64,000 nt of DNA from Cryoendolithus antarcticus (lineage: Eukaryota; Ascomycota; Dothideomycetes; Cladosporiales; Cladosporiaceae), in contig NAJO01000015.1 in assembly GCA_002077065.1 (NCBI GenBank), forward strand, positions 806,001 to 870,000, in the 5' to 3' direction. Numbering within the stretch: position 1 is the first letter of the stretch; each line of letters begins with the position of its first letter. The notes beneath the pieces were generated by a model. The model saw only the letters and a program-made list of their open reading frames with translations. It did no database searches and had not been told where the DNA came from. A program made the translations under genes and the position numbers. Positions 32,989 to 43,325 of the stretch are shown piece after piece.

Positions 32989-33778
32989 ACGAAGATGTGG
33001 AACAGCATCATGGCTCCCTGGCCACGAATCAATCTGGAAACAACCGAAATCATGACGCGGTGTGCGCGCGGTCGCCTCATGAGTAGTCCCAAGGCATGGC
33101 ACTGCTTCTACAGGAGGAGGCAATGAGAGAGTCCGTCTCCATGCAGCGATGATGGCCACGGGATCGAGCTGTGGGCGATGCTACACAGTCATGAGGTTGT
33201 GGCAGCGGTGATCAAGCAATTTTAATGACGAAAGGTGTCTTGTATACGCTGATGGGGAAGACAACTGCTCGCACAGCCTCGTAATATTGGGTCGTCAATG
33301 TAGGGCAGACGCGGCGCTGGGGAAAAGAGGAAGAGCGCAGAGCAGGTACGCAGCGGGCGTGTAATGTGCATGTACGAATAGAATTGTGCGAAAAGCACAA
33401 ATGAATCTTTGGACTATGCGCGCACCCTGCTGTGCTATTCTGCTTTCAAGGAAGTCAATCGCGTTACCTTGTAGTCACAATGTGCGCCCGGGTCGAAGGG
33501 CTGCTGAATCGCTGCTCGCTGGGTGCCAATACATGCAGCAACTTCCAGTCAGACATACGGTCGCGCTACGTCTTGTCTCTCGCCGCCTTCGCAACGAAGT
33601 GCTTCGCTACAGCGAATGCACAGATACGAGCACTTGCTCCTTAGACGAATAATGGAGAGGCGCAGATATCCGAGTGGTCACACTGATTTTGCACGAAGTA
33701 CATCTCTACTTCAACCTATGTACTGATCATGATATCAGGCCTGCCTTGTGTATGCTTCCACATCTCCCCACGAACCCG
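32989..33778. other. Intergenic region between convergent genes
   Basis: About 790 bp between the small gene and the half-zinc-cluster gene. Short frames on both strands, none convincing; no RNA gene seen. Confidence 0.4.
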
Positions 33779-36281
33779 TTACACCAACGTCCAGGCGACG
33801 CTGCCACCTCCGAATACATTATCCGCCGTCTTCACAATGCAATCGATCATTCTCCGTACCGAGCTGCGCGGCTGTGTCATGCCTGCGCTGCTAGCATCGA
33901 CGGGCCATGGCTTTCCCTCAACGTGAGCGAGTGGTGCCAGAAGCGCCAACATCAGCATAGTCGGCTCAACACTAAGCTGCATACCAGCAATCCGATCAAG
34001 CACAGCACACAAAGCGCAGACAGCAAAAGCCGCCAGTACCCATGCAACTGTAATGGTCGAAAAGCTTGTCCCAGCTGACGGTCTGCCGTGATGATCCTTA
34101 CGCCTCTGTGTATCACTCTCCGTGACGACGCGATACATACCAGCAAGCTCCGTGGCTCGGCCGTTCTCCTCAGTAGAGGCGAAGGCCGAGAGCTGCAATT
34201 TGATGGGAGCTTCGAGGGTGCCGTTGCCGGCTGGGTTGTGAGCGTGCGGGGTGTCGAGCCAAGGGTACGCGCCGCCGTTGGCTTGAAGATTGGCGTGCTG
34301 AACGATGGGCTCAGCTGAGGCTGTGGGTATGGTCTGCAGCAGTGGGGTCGGCGTGGGCATGTTGCTGGCTCTGCGCTTCATCGTCAAGAGCTGGACGTAG
34401 TGGTCCGAAGCCGAGGCGCGATGCGCCGCGTGCGATGGCGTTGCGTCGAAGAGAGATGGTCGTGCCGAGAGTGCTGATGTTGTCGCGAGCTGAGGCGTCG
34501 CTAATGGCGTGGGTCGCTTGGTCCCGTCGAATAGTGTCCCATTGACGGCTGTCCCACTGACGGCTGTCCCACTGACGGCTGTCCCACTGACGGCTGTCCC
34601 ATTGACGGATGTCCTACTGGCGGCTTTCCCATTGACGCTGGTCCCATTGACGCTGGTCCCATTGACGCTGGTCCCATTGATGGTGGTCCCATTCTCGCTG
34701 TTCCCATTCCTGGTGATCCCACTGCTCCCATTCTCGGATGTGGTTCCATCGCTATTGTTCACTATGGCCATCTGCAGCCCGCTGTTGTTCACGCGGCTCG
34801 CTCCGCGATCTGTCGCAATGCCAACGCAAGGCGCTGCATTGGTGACGAGAGGAGAGACTGTAACGTCGTGGTGGAGCGTGCGTGGCTCTTGACTAGAGCC
34901 ACCACTACTGTTCGACAGTACAAAACCGTGATTGCTTGCATCAAGGCGGCTGGAGTCGACATTCACGGCATGCACGGTGTCACCTTGTAATAGACCTGAA
35001 CCACCCCAAGAATGCGGCGCCACACGCCTTTGCTGGGCGTGCGACGCAACTTCCGTGGCGGCGTGGACTTCGGAGTCGAGCCATGTCTGTCCGAGTCCGG
35101 TGTTGTCTGATACGAGAGCGGTGACATCTTGTCGCCAGTCTAGTTGATCACTAGAGCTGGAGGCATGCCGCAGCTGCAGACTGCCGTCACTCGATGGCGT
35201 GTCCACAGGTGTATTGTGTGAGGACGTCTGGGAGGGCCAAAAGTCATACTGCAAGCTCTGCTCGTCGAAGTTCAGTGGAGGTTGGTGGCCAGTGTTGTGC
35301 CGATCGAACGGCAAATGAGGCTGCTGGATATCAAGCATGCTGTCGAAGCTGAGCTCTGGAGTCAGGTCATCATCGTACATGAGTGTGAAGTCCCCGAAGT
35401 CGTTCGATGGGGCCTTGACATCGATGTCGTTAATGAAGGATTCGAAGTCGAAGTCAATTACATCGTGCGCCTGCGGCTGAACGGCAGCGTTCGAATGGCT
35501 GATGTTCTTCTTTGAACCGGACCTAATTTTGGTTAGAACATGTTCTGGGTGAGCTGTGCGACTATTTTGCGACATACTGTGACTTTGCAACCTTTCTCGA
35601 GGGCTTGTCGACTTCAGGCTCGTTGTGTATGCACTGCGAATATGTTAGCACAGCCCATCATCTGAATTAGAGGAGAGTGCTCACCTTGCGTTTTCGTGCC
35701 TTGCACTTCTCACAAGCCTTGACGATCCTTCGTTTCCGGTACTCCACCTTCTCGGCTTCGGTCATCTTCCGCCTGACACGCTGCTTCGGCTGCTCCGAAG
35801 TCGACAAGCTGAAGACACTTGTCATGTTCTCGAGTGCTCGAGGGCTTGCCACACTCGTAGACAGGCCCGCGGAGCTATGCCGTACCTGTGGCGTCTGCTG
35901 CGCTGCTGGGTATTCGTAGACAGACGGAGTGGATAGAGACATTGTCTCCGGGCTGCTAAGTGTAGTCATAGATTCGGAGGGCCAGGACTGCTGCCAAGGA
36001 GAAAGGTCGGCCGTCGTCTCGTACATGGCTGGCACTGTCGATGGAGCCGTGCTCACCGTAAGAGAAGCCTGCTCCTCCATGAAGAACTCGATCGTAGCCT
36101 CTCGAACGCGGTCGGCATGGCTCTTTATATGCGAGTACTTTGCTCGGAGCGCATCGAAAAGCTCGTCCGAGTCCTTGGCTGGGAAGAAAGCGAGTGGTGC
36201 GGTGCCGTTCTCGCAAGCTACGGAAGTGTCGCGGTAGATGAAGTATGCCGCGGTCATTTGATTATTCGTTGGAAGTTCCAT
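33779..36281 (-). CDS. Transcription-factor-like protein with half zinc cluster and hydrophobic C-terminus
   Basis: Three exons: 36281-35685, 35633-35578, 35522-33779 (introns 51 and 55 bp), product 798 aa. The start is the ATG at 36281; the frame continues upstream only from a GTG. The N-terminus holds a short conserved-looking helical block (AFFPAKDSDELFDALRAKY, KSHADRVREATIEFFMEEQ). Next come a Ser/Thr region, then a basic motif RRKMTEAEKVEYRKRRIVKA and CEKCKARKRK|CIHN, with Cys190, Cys193, Cys200 and His202: half a Zn2Cys6 cluster. This N-terminal architecture recurs in Dothideomycete transcription-factor-like proteins. The large third exon is Ser/Asn/Thr-rich, contains a tandem pentapeptide array, and ends with two hydrophobic segments (about 707-726 and 736-750). 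DNA binding is inferred; membrane anchoring is only suggested. Confidence 0.8.
34535..34735 (-). repeat. Coding minisatellite, 15-bp unit
   Basis: On the plus strand the units read GTCCCAYTGACGGCT and GTCCCATTGACGCTG with few changes, about 13-14 copies in tandem, decaying towards 34735. On the coding strand they encode pentapeptides of the type NGTSV and SGTAV inside the half-zinc-cluster protein. The unit is a multiple of three, so copy-number change keeps the frame. Confidence 0.9.
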
Positions 36282-38292
36282 CGCTACAAGATCTCGAAGA
36301 TTTCGAAGCTGATGATAATACTGAATCGCGGGTGCCTTTTCGATTTGATGCTTGCGATCTTGCGTCTCACTTCGCACGTAAGCGTGTGATGTGTTGCGCT
36401 GTCAGTGCTATCATACAGACGCGACGAAAGTTGTGGAAGAAGAACGACTATGCCTCAGTGTCTCCAATGGTGGGCTGCACGGCGTTAAAGACCAAGGCTA
36501 TGCAACTGCGCCTAGAGAGGAACACCGACGAACCCTTGAAAGTGGGCTTTGAGCGGTGGCTAAAAAGGGGATAGTGGCAGTGGGTATAAGGAGGGCAGGA
36601 TTGCTCATAAGGAGTGTAACGCAAGGCAAGATCGTGTTCCGCCAGCCAATGAGTCAGGAAGACGACATCAGTAGAGGAGATGAAGAGAAGAAAGCACTCG
36701 CGTGAGCACGGCGAGGAAGGGCTGACGAGAGCCAGTACACGGCTTCGTGTGTTGGAGTCTAGGTGCAGAGCGTGTCAGTCGTTCTGGTGCGTTGAAGCGT
36801 AGGGGATACTTGCAGCCACTCCAACGGTTACAAAGCAATATATACTCCTTAACTGATCTATCAAGCTCCCTAAACGCGACCGTTGGCGTGATGACTCATA
36901 AGGCTGTGCTGCCCATGCATGTGAGCGGCCAATGTCACGGTTCCAATGGCCGTGCAGATTCGGTAGCCTGATGCCGGGCCTTGATTGAAGAAGTGCCACC
37001 TGCACCGGAGCTCTCATCATCAGACAACTTGTTGCCTTGATCTCTATCGTCGAGGCCAATAAGTCGCATGGCCCGAGCATTGAGTGATTCGAATGCCGAA
37101 GGGCGCGGAGCTGACGCCGACTTACGGCATTGCCGACCGAGACTGTGCCAGATTGACCTTTGTGCGAAAGCGAATTCGCGGGGTCAACCGCGGGGTTAGA
37201 AATGCTATTGTTCGAGTTGTAAAATTTTGCGTGGCTGCCATTCGATTATCACAACGCATTAGTGGAAGTCTTTGATATCCCTTAGCGCCAGTTCTGGCTC
37301 TGTCTCATAGAGTCCGGAGCATCGTCTTTGGACGTGCCCTGCTATCGTTCCGGCAGTATAAGAATCAAGCGATTGACCACCTCGTCTCACAATGACTAGG
37401 GAAGAGGGTATCGTCCGCTTGACTCCTAGGCACCTGGCTGCGATGCTCTCTTCGAGAATAGTTAGTGATTGGGTACCAAACGTCGAGGTGCTGTCTCGGT
37501 GTGCTTCGCGTCTTGGCTGCCCGATCCTGTGCACCTTCGGGCAAATGTGGTCCTCGAATAGACGTGGGCGTAGGAATCAATGCGTTTACGCTGCTTCCTT
37601 GTCAGCAAATCGTCTTGTAAAACTACTCAGCTCACGTGCTCCATTTATCAAAGCGCACATGGCATTCGACGCTAGAGTCACTTCTCCATGCAGGTAAAGT
37701 TGAGACAGGCATAGCTCGAATGCTAATCGTTCAGGTACCGTCCGGGTTCTTCGGGCGTACGGGCAGGTAGCGGACAGGTCTTGGGGGGGGACAGTGCACC
37801 AGAGTCTCGACCGTGCCTATAGCGATTCAGTCACGTATCAGTGGCATTCCCTGACGGGCGCAGGAGTCATTGAAAGGAAGATGCATGAATTGTTTGGTAA
37901 ACCTTTCGCTCGACGTCACTTGTACCCCACTGCTGCACCGGAGCGCGTCAAGTTCTCTCCGTGATCCAAGCGCGAGACCCTTCACTCACTTCTGCCACTT
38001 CACTGCACCAACACATCCGAATGCCACTTCACACACTCCACCCATCACACTCCCTCCCGTGTCATCACCAGCATGGGGAGGACTTGGTATTGACAGCATC
38101 ACTCAGACTCGACGTCAGCACGTCGCACCACCTGGCCATCCTCGCGTGAGCAAACACCGAAGCCTTGCACCGAGTGAGGTATCCGAGTGAACCTCACCAA
38201 ATCCGAGCAACGCCCACCTCCAGTACAGCAACACAATACTCGACCGAGCACTATTGGTCAGCGAGTTGGTCAATCCAGGACTATTCAGCACC
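36282..38292. promoter_or_regulatory. Two-kilobase divergent intergenic region (half-zinc-cluster gene and SNF1)
   Basis: The longest gene-free stretch in the window, between divergently transcribed genes, so it holds both promoters and leaders. Small frames (for example 37392-37697 plus, 37080-36775 minus) have no recognisable content. A run of eight G lies at 37783-37790. Pyrimidine-rich sequence from about 37960 to 38060 looks like a fungal promoter/leader for SNF1. Confidence 0.45.
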
Positions 38293-41154
38293 ATGAGCTC
38301 AACGCTTGACGATGAGGACCTTTCCCTCTCAATCTCGGCTGCGAGTGCCAGGCGCAACTCCAGAGACAATAGGGACACCAACGGCAGAGCACCAAACCCT
38401 ACGGTTGAAGCCTTGCGCAATGGTCCTGAAGCCACAAAAGCTCCCAGCCCGCATTTCTCCGCGCGCCTGAGTCAGTACACCATGATCAAGACTCTCGGCG
38501 AGGGCTCCTTCGGCAAAGTGAAGCTGGCAATCCACCAGAGCAGCGGACAGCAGGTCGCACTTAAAATCATATCACGTCGCAAATTGGTGACAAGGGACAT
38601 GGCTGGCCGCATAGAACGCGAGATCCAGTACCTCCAACTTCTACGTCATCCACATATCATCAAGCTCTTCACTGTCATCACCACACCAGGTGAAATTGTC
38701 ATGGTGCTGGAGTATGCCGGTGGCGAGCTGTTCGACTACATCGTCCAGCATGGCAAGATGGCTGAGGAGAAGGCACGCAAGTTCTTTCAGCAGATCGTGT
38801 GCGCCGTCGAATACTGCCACAGACACAAGATCGTCCACCGAGATCTCAAGCCCGAGAACCTTCTTCTCGACAGCGATCTCAACGTCAAGATCGCCGACTT
38901 CGGTCTCAGCAACATCATGACCGACGGCAACTTCCTCAAGACGAGCTGCGGCAGTCCGAACTATGCAGCACCCGAAGTTATTAGCGGAAAGTTGTATGCT
39001 GGTCCGGAAGTCGATGTGTGGAGCTGTGGCGTCATCCTCTATGTCCTACTATGTGGACGCCTGCCGTTCGACGACGAGTACATCCCTGCACTGTTCAAGA
39101 AGATCGCTCAAGGGCAGTACGTCACGCCCAACTACCTCTCCTCGGGCGCGAAGAAACTCATATCACGCATGCTGCAAGTCAGTCCAGTTCATCGCATCAC
39201 TGTCCAGGAGATCCGCCAAGATCCGTGGTTCACGAAGGACCTCGCAGAGTACCTTCAGCCGCCGGTGGAGGAGTTCGAGGACACCGGTATCGACCCCACC
39301 AAGGCCATCGATCCGAATGAGCTTGCCAAAGGTCAGCCATTGGTTGTTAAGGAGAAGTTGCACGCGAGTGTCGTCGGCAAGCTGGGCAAGACCATGGGAT
39401 ACGCGCCGTCAGACGTGCAAGAGGCGCTTGCCAAGGACGAGCCAAGCACCATCAAGGATGCCTACCTGATCATTCGCGAGAATCAGCTGATGAAGACCAA
39501 TCCATCACTCGCCGCAGACCAACCCGGGTTCATCGCCCAGTCACCTCCTGCGTTCCTTCCTGATGTCGCCATGTCACCCCGTCCAGGAAGCAGCAGCCGG
39601 CCCCTAGCATCGCCGCATGATCATCCCAGACACGGTTCGACAAGTTCGGCCGTAGAGCCTCCTCGTGCGCCTGCTTCGACGATCGGTGTGCTGCCATCTT
39701 CACTCACCGAATACCATCTCGCATATATGCGAGGGCAAATCAACAAGACATCTTCACCAACTCACATGGAAGACCAGCGCACCGGCGACCTCGATCGTCC
39801 ACGCACGAAGGAAGAACAAGAGGCTACTGCCAAGCGCCTCAAGCCACATAGCAAGAGCTCTGCCAACTTGCATCGCCACGCTGAGAAGCCTGAGCCCATG
39901 ACTAGCATGCCCGAGAAGACCGCCAAGAAGCCTCGCACTACCAAATGGCAGTTCGGCATTCGCTCCCGCAACTCTCCCGCCGAAGCTATGCTCGCAATTT
40001 ACAAAGCCCTACAGAAGATGGGCGCAGAATGGGAGGTTCCTGTGGCTAAGCAAGTCGGCACCTCTCACTCTAGCGAAGCCAGCCCGGATCGCTCTCGCCC
40101 AGAAGAGAGCCCAGAGTATAGCGACTCTGATCCCGACGCCGGCACCGACCCAGAGTACGCCACGCACTCACAGCAGGAGCTCCGCCGTCAACGCCGCGAT
40201 GAGCGCGATGGCCAACCTGCCGAGCGTCGCGGTCGCGAGAGGTACGGGCGCTGGAACGACTGGGGCTATTCCATCCCCGAAGATCCATGGTGCCTCAACG
40301 CTCGCTTCCTCAAGGAGGGCATGTTCGCGCCTGGCGTCGTGCACCCTACTTCCACTCACCCTTCCCAAGTCGATCTTAAGACTGGGGAGACTCGCCGTCA
40401 CAGCTTGACGGGTCTCAGCGCCCTCGCCTCTCAGTCCGGCACCTCGGACAACGCCGCCGCCACGGGCCCACCTTCAGGCAACATCGCCACCAACGGCACG
40501 CCCTCCTCTGGTGACGTCGCTGCTGCTGGTGCAGGTGCGCCCGGTGCAACTGCCGATGGTACAGTCAAGCCAGAGGGCGAGAAGACTGAGGTTCCTCTGC
40601 CTCGCGCCGAGGAGAAGTGCTACGTCTACGTCACCGTCCAGCTCTACGCGATTGAGAAAGACTTCTACCTCGTGGACTTCAAGTGCGCGGGATATGAGCA
40701 GCTCGTGCGCAAATTGGCGAAGGCAATCAATGGTGGCGTAGCGCCGGACATGCAGAAGCACGCCGAAGGCCGGGACAACCATGATGATAATCATGTTGGT
40801 TATAGTGCGTACGAGAAGGACAAGGCTGCTAAGGCGAACAAGAAGGATAAGAAGGATGACGTGGTGAAGGAGGTTAGGGTGTTCAGGGAGAAGAAGCAGC
40901 CCAAGCCAAAGAAGGACGACAAGGACGAAAAGGACGGCAAGGACGGCAAGGACGACAAGGACGTTAAGGATGACGAGGAGGACGATGAGAGCAAGGATGG
41001 CGATGATGACGACGACGACGACGATGATGGGTACGAAGACGTCGAGTATACTGCCGAAGGCAGGAACGCCGACGAGAAGGATATCACTAGCCCCTACCCA
41101 TTCTTGGACGTGGCGAGCAGGCTGATCATCCAGCTTGCTGCTGCGGAGGAGTGA
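38293..41154 (+). CDS. SNF1: SNF1/AMPK catalytic subunit (Ser/Thr kinase)
   Basis: Single exon, 953 aa; the start is the ATG at 38293 (CACCATGAGC), the longer open frame beginning with TTG. The kinase domain spans about 62-315: GEGSFGKVKLA glycine loop, Lys91, HRDLKPENLL (Asp184), DFGLSNIMTDGNFLKTSCGS with activation-loop Thr217, and APEVISGKLY. A UBA/autoinhibitory segment (LGKTMGYAPSDVQEALAKDE) follows, then a disordered stretch, and a C-terminal adaptor-binding domain that starts KWQFGIRSRNSPAEAMLAIY and resumes at EKCYVYVTVQLYAIEKDFYL. An Ala/Gly-rich spacer and a Lys/Asp-rich acidic insert (about 845-925) make it longer than yeast Snf1 (633 aa). The enzyme derepresses alternative-carbon genes, in plant-associated fungi including cell-wall-degrading enzymes. 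Confidence 0.96.
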   Translation: MSSTLDDEDLSLSISAASARRNSRDNRDTNGRAPNPTVEALRNGPEATKAPSPHFSARLSQYTMIKTLGEGSFGKVKLAIHQSSGQQVALKIISRRKLVTRDMAGRIEREIQYLQLLRHPHIIKLFTVITTPGEIVMVLEYAGGELFDYIVQHGKMAEEKARKFFQQIVCAVEYCHRHKIVHRDLKPENLLLDSDLNVKIADFGLSNIMTDGNFLKTSCGSPNYAAPEVISGKLYAGPEVDVWSCGVILYVLLCGRLPFDDEYIPALFKKIAQGQYVTPNYLSSGAKKLISRMLQVSPVHRITVQEIRQDPWFTKDLAEYLQPPVEEFEDTGIDPTKAIDPNELAKGQPLVVKEKLHASVVGKLGKTMGYAPSDVQEALAKDEPSTIKDAYLIIRENQLMKTNPSLAADQPGFIAQSPPAFLPDVAMSPRPGSSSRPLASPHDHPRHGSTSSAVEPPRAPASTIGVLPSSLTEYHLAYMRGQINKTSSPTHMEDQRTGDLDRPRTKEEQEATAKRLKPHSKSSANLHRHAEKPEPMTSMPEKTAKKPRTTKWQFGIRSRNSPAEAMLAIYKALQKMGAEWEVPVAKQVGTSHSSEASPDRSRPEESPEYSDSDPDAGTDPEYATHSQQELRRQRRDERDGQPAERRGRERYGRWNDWGYSIPEDPWCLNARFLKEGMFAPGVVHPTSTHPSQVDLKTGETRRHSLTGLSALASQSGTSDNAAATGPPSGNIATNGTPSSGDVAAAGAGAPGATADGTVKPEGEKTEVPLPRAEEKCYVYVTVQLYAIEKDFYLVDFKCAGYEQLVRKLAKAINGGVAPDMQKHAEGRDNHDDNHVGYSAYEKDKAAKANKKDKKDDVVKEVRVFREKKQPKPKKDDKDEKDGKDGKDDKDVKDDEEDDESKDGDDDDDDDDDGYEDVEYTAEGRNADEKDITSPYPFLDVASRLIIQLAAAEE

Positions 41155-41732
41155 CTAGTCGGAAACAGGTGGTTCGGTCCTACGTGTGCTGGAGGAAGGA
41201 ACAATGTGGAATGGCGGCAAGACTGATGCATTACATGAGGAATGACGTTATATACCAATGGGACAGTAAGGGATGGGAGGCGCTGGTTGCTTCTGCATGG
41301 CGTCCAACAGGGATTCGGACTGGCATCGGCATGTGCTGGTCCTGCGGCATGGCTCTGGTGTGAACAAGCCGGAGGCTGGAACACTGTGCTTAGCCGACCA
41401 CATGGGTCGCTGGCACCGAAGCCATGATTTGCGGGCATAGTGTATACTTTCTGCTCTTGTCTCACCTCTCTTCACGTCGACCTCAGAGGTGAGAGTCTAC
41501 TTGCACGCACTATGCAGCTTTCGGTGGGTCATATGCATCTTCACGCCGTCTCTTTCCTGTCTCACTCATGTGAACGTACGCACCTGATCTGCAATCACTA
41601 GAAGCTCACAGAGACATTCACGATCAGCAAACATGGCCGTCACACCCAACATGACCCTTATGGAAAGGCGCATCGCGACTCCTCGTACTGTCACTCACCT
41701 TCGTCCAACACGGACGACTTCAGCGTCACGAC
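41155..41732. other. Intergenic region between SNF1 and the HerA-like gene
   Basis: About 580 bp of SNF1 3' end and promoter of the following gene. No gene, RNA or repeat recognised. Confidence 0.4.
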
Positions 41733-43325
41733 ATGGCAGATTCCACGGATGCCCAGTCAAGTGATGCTGTCCCGACGTACGAGCAGGAGAGATCTCGCCT
41801 GGCTCCTTTACTTCCTGATATGACGAGCGGTGCAGGCTCACGCAATGCGCATCGAGAGGAGATGATGTACAGTCCGCTGGTATCGCTCGCTGTCAAGCAT
41901 GCTGTGGACTACGATCAGCATGCCGGGAAGGATAGTACGCAGAGCGTGACCGAGCAGGTGCAAAGCTTGAGTCTGGAAGGACTGCCGCAGATCTACCCAC
42001 AGTATGCTACGCTGGGATGTAGCATTGGGCAAGACGATGGTGGCATCGGGCATCGCGAGCCCATCATGCTCAATACGAATAGTCCGGCTTCGACCTTCAT
42101 CTGTGGCTCGCAGGGGAGTGGGAAGAGCTACACGCTCGCCTGTATGATGGAGAATTGCATTTTGAAAGATGAGCAGCTTGGTACGCTAGTGAGCCCTTTG
42201 GTAGGACTAGTCTTCCACTACGACGTCGATAGCGGGAACAATATCGCTGAGGTCGCCTCCCTCTGCTCCCGCGGCATCAAAGTCAAAGTCCTCGTCTCCC
42301 GTACAAACTACCACAGACTCAAGGCAGCTTACGAGGCGAACGCTGGTGAGCACTCTGCCAACCTCTCGGTCCAGCCTCTCCTCTTGCAAGACCACCAGCT
42401 CACGAATGAGCGCATGCAACGTATGATGTCCATGTCCGAGAACGAGGGCAAAACACCTCTTTACATGGATGTCATTATGCGCATCCTCCGCGACATGGCG
42501 CTCGATCCAGCGCCCTTCAGCATGGCCATGTTTGAAGCCCTCGTCGCACTACAGACCTTCGATCGGGTTCAAGAGAACTTCCTCAAGCAGCGCATAGACC
42601 TCTTGAAGAGTTTCTGCGCCAGTGGAGCTCGTTCGTACCATAATCGTGCCTTGGAGAATGCAAGAGGCCAGGCTGCCAGAGCCATCATCAACTCCCACCC
42701 ACCGATACCAGAGCATAACGTCCTCGAGATCGAGCCGGGCACACTTACAATCATTGACCTCTCCGATCCCTCAATCGGCACAAGCACCGCCTGCATGCTC
42801 TTCGACATCTGCCTCTCAATCGCGAAAGAGAAACCCATCACTTCCGGTCTCGTCATCGCGCTAGACGAAGCACACAAATACATCGACTCCTGCTCAGCAG
42901 CTACGACATTCACCAACAGCCTCCTCACCACGATCCGGGAGCAGCGCCACAAAGGCGTGCGTGTCGTTATCGCGACGCAAGAACCTACCATCTCCGAAAA
43001 GCTGCTCGATCTCTGCTCCGTGACTATCGTGCACCGCTTCACGTCGCCGGAGTGGTTTCAGACGCTGAAGAGGCATTTGAGTGGGTGTTCGGAATCGACT
43101 AGGAGTGCTGAGGAGCAGGCGGCGTTGTTCAAGCGGATTGTGGGGTTAGGGCAGGGGGAGAGTCTAGTGTTTAGTCCGAGCTCTTATGTGAGAGTCAGAG
43201 AAGAGAGAGAGGTGCAGGTGGTGGGGAAGCTGGGTGATGGAGTGTTGAGGATGAAGACGAGACCGAGGGTTGGAGTGGATGGAGGGAGGAGTGTCATGGC
43301 TGTGAAGGGGGCTTGGAAGGGCTGA
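41733..43325 (+). CDS. HerA/FtsK-like P-loop ATPase
   Basis: Single exon, 530 aa. The N-terminus (about 1-105) has no clear fold match. The ATPase core follows: Walker A GSQGSGKSYT (Lys131, Ser132) preceded by the strand STFIC, a long middle region with helices (about 140-330), Walker B GLVIALDEAHKYID (Asp378, Glu379), the polar sensor motif VVIATQEP (Gln416), and VTIVHRFTSPEWF with Arg435, which corresponds to the trans-acting arginine of HerA/VirB4-type hexamers. In archaea and bacteria HerA is a DNA translocase paired with a nuclease; some fungi carry uncharacterised proteins of this kind. No NurA-like nuclease is nearby. The absence of introns fits a bacterial-like family but also many genes here. 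Fold assignment strong, role unknown. Confidence 0.82.
   Translation: MADSTDAQSSDAVPTYEQERSRLAPLLPDMTSGAGSRNAHREEMMYSPLVSLAVKHAVDYDQHAGKDSTQSVTEQVQSLSLEGLPQIYPQYATLGCSIGQDDGGIGHREPIMLNTNSPASTFICGSQGSGKSYTLACMMENCILKDEQLGTLVSPLVGLVFHYDVDSGNNIAEVASLCSRGIKVKVLVSRTNYHRLKAAYEANAGEHSANLSVQPLLLQDHQLTNERMQRMMSMSENEGKTPLYMDVIMRILRDMALDPAPFSMAMFEALVALQTFDRVQENFLKQRIDLLKSFCASGARSYHNRALENARGQAARAIINSHPPIPEHNVLEIEPGTLTIIDLSDPSIGTSTACMLFDICLSIAKEKPITSGLVIALDEAHKYIDSCSAATTFTNSLLTTIREQRHKGVRVVIATQEPTISEKLLDLCSVTIVHRFTSPEWFQTLKRHLSGCSESTRSAEEQAALFKRIVGLGQGESLVFSPSSYVRVREEREVQVVGKLGDGVLRMKTRPRVGVDGGRSVMAVKGAWKG

Noticed and set aside
37783..37790. G8 run
   Set aside because: A single homopolymer without repeats or neighbouring motif; reported only as a landmark.
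38254..38292. Extended N-terminus of SNF1
   Set aside because: The added frame starts with TTG; the ATG at 38293 is the first true start and has a good context.
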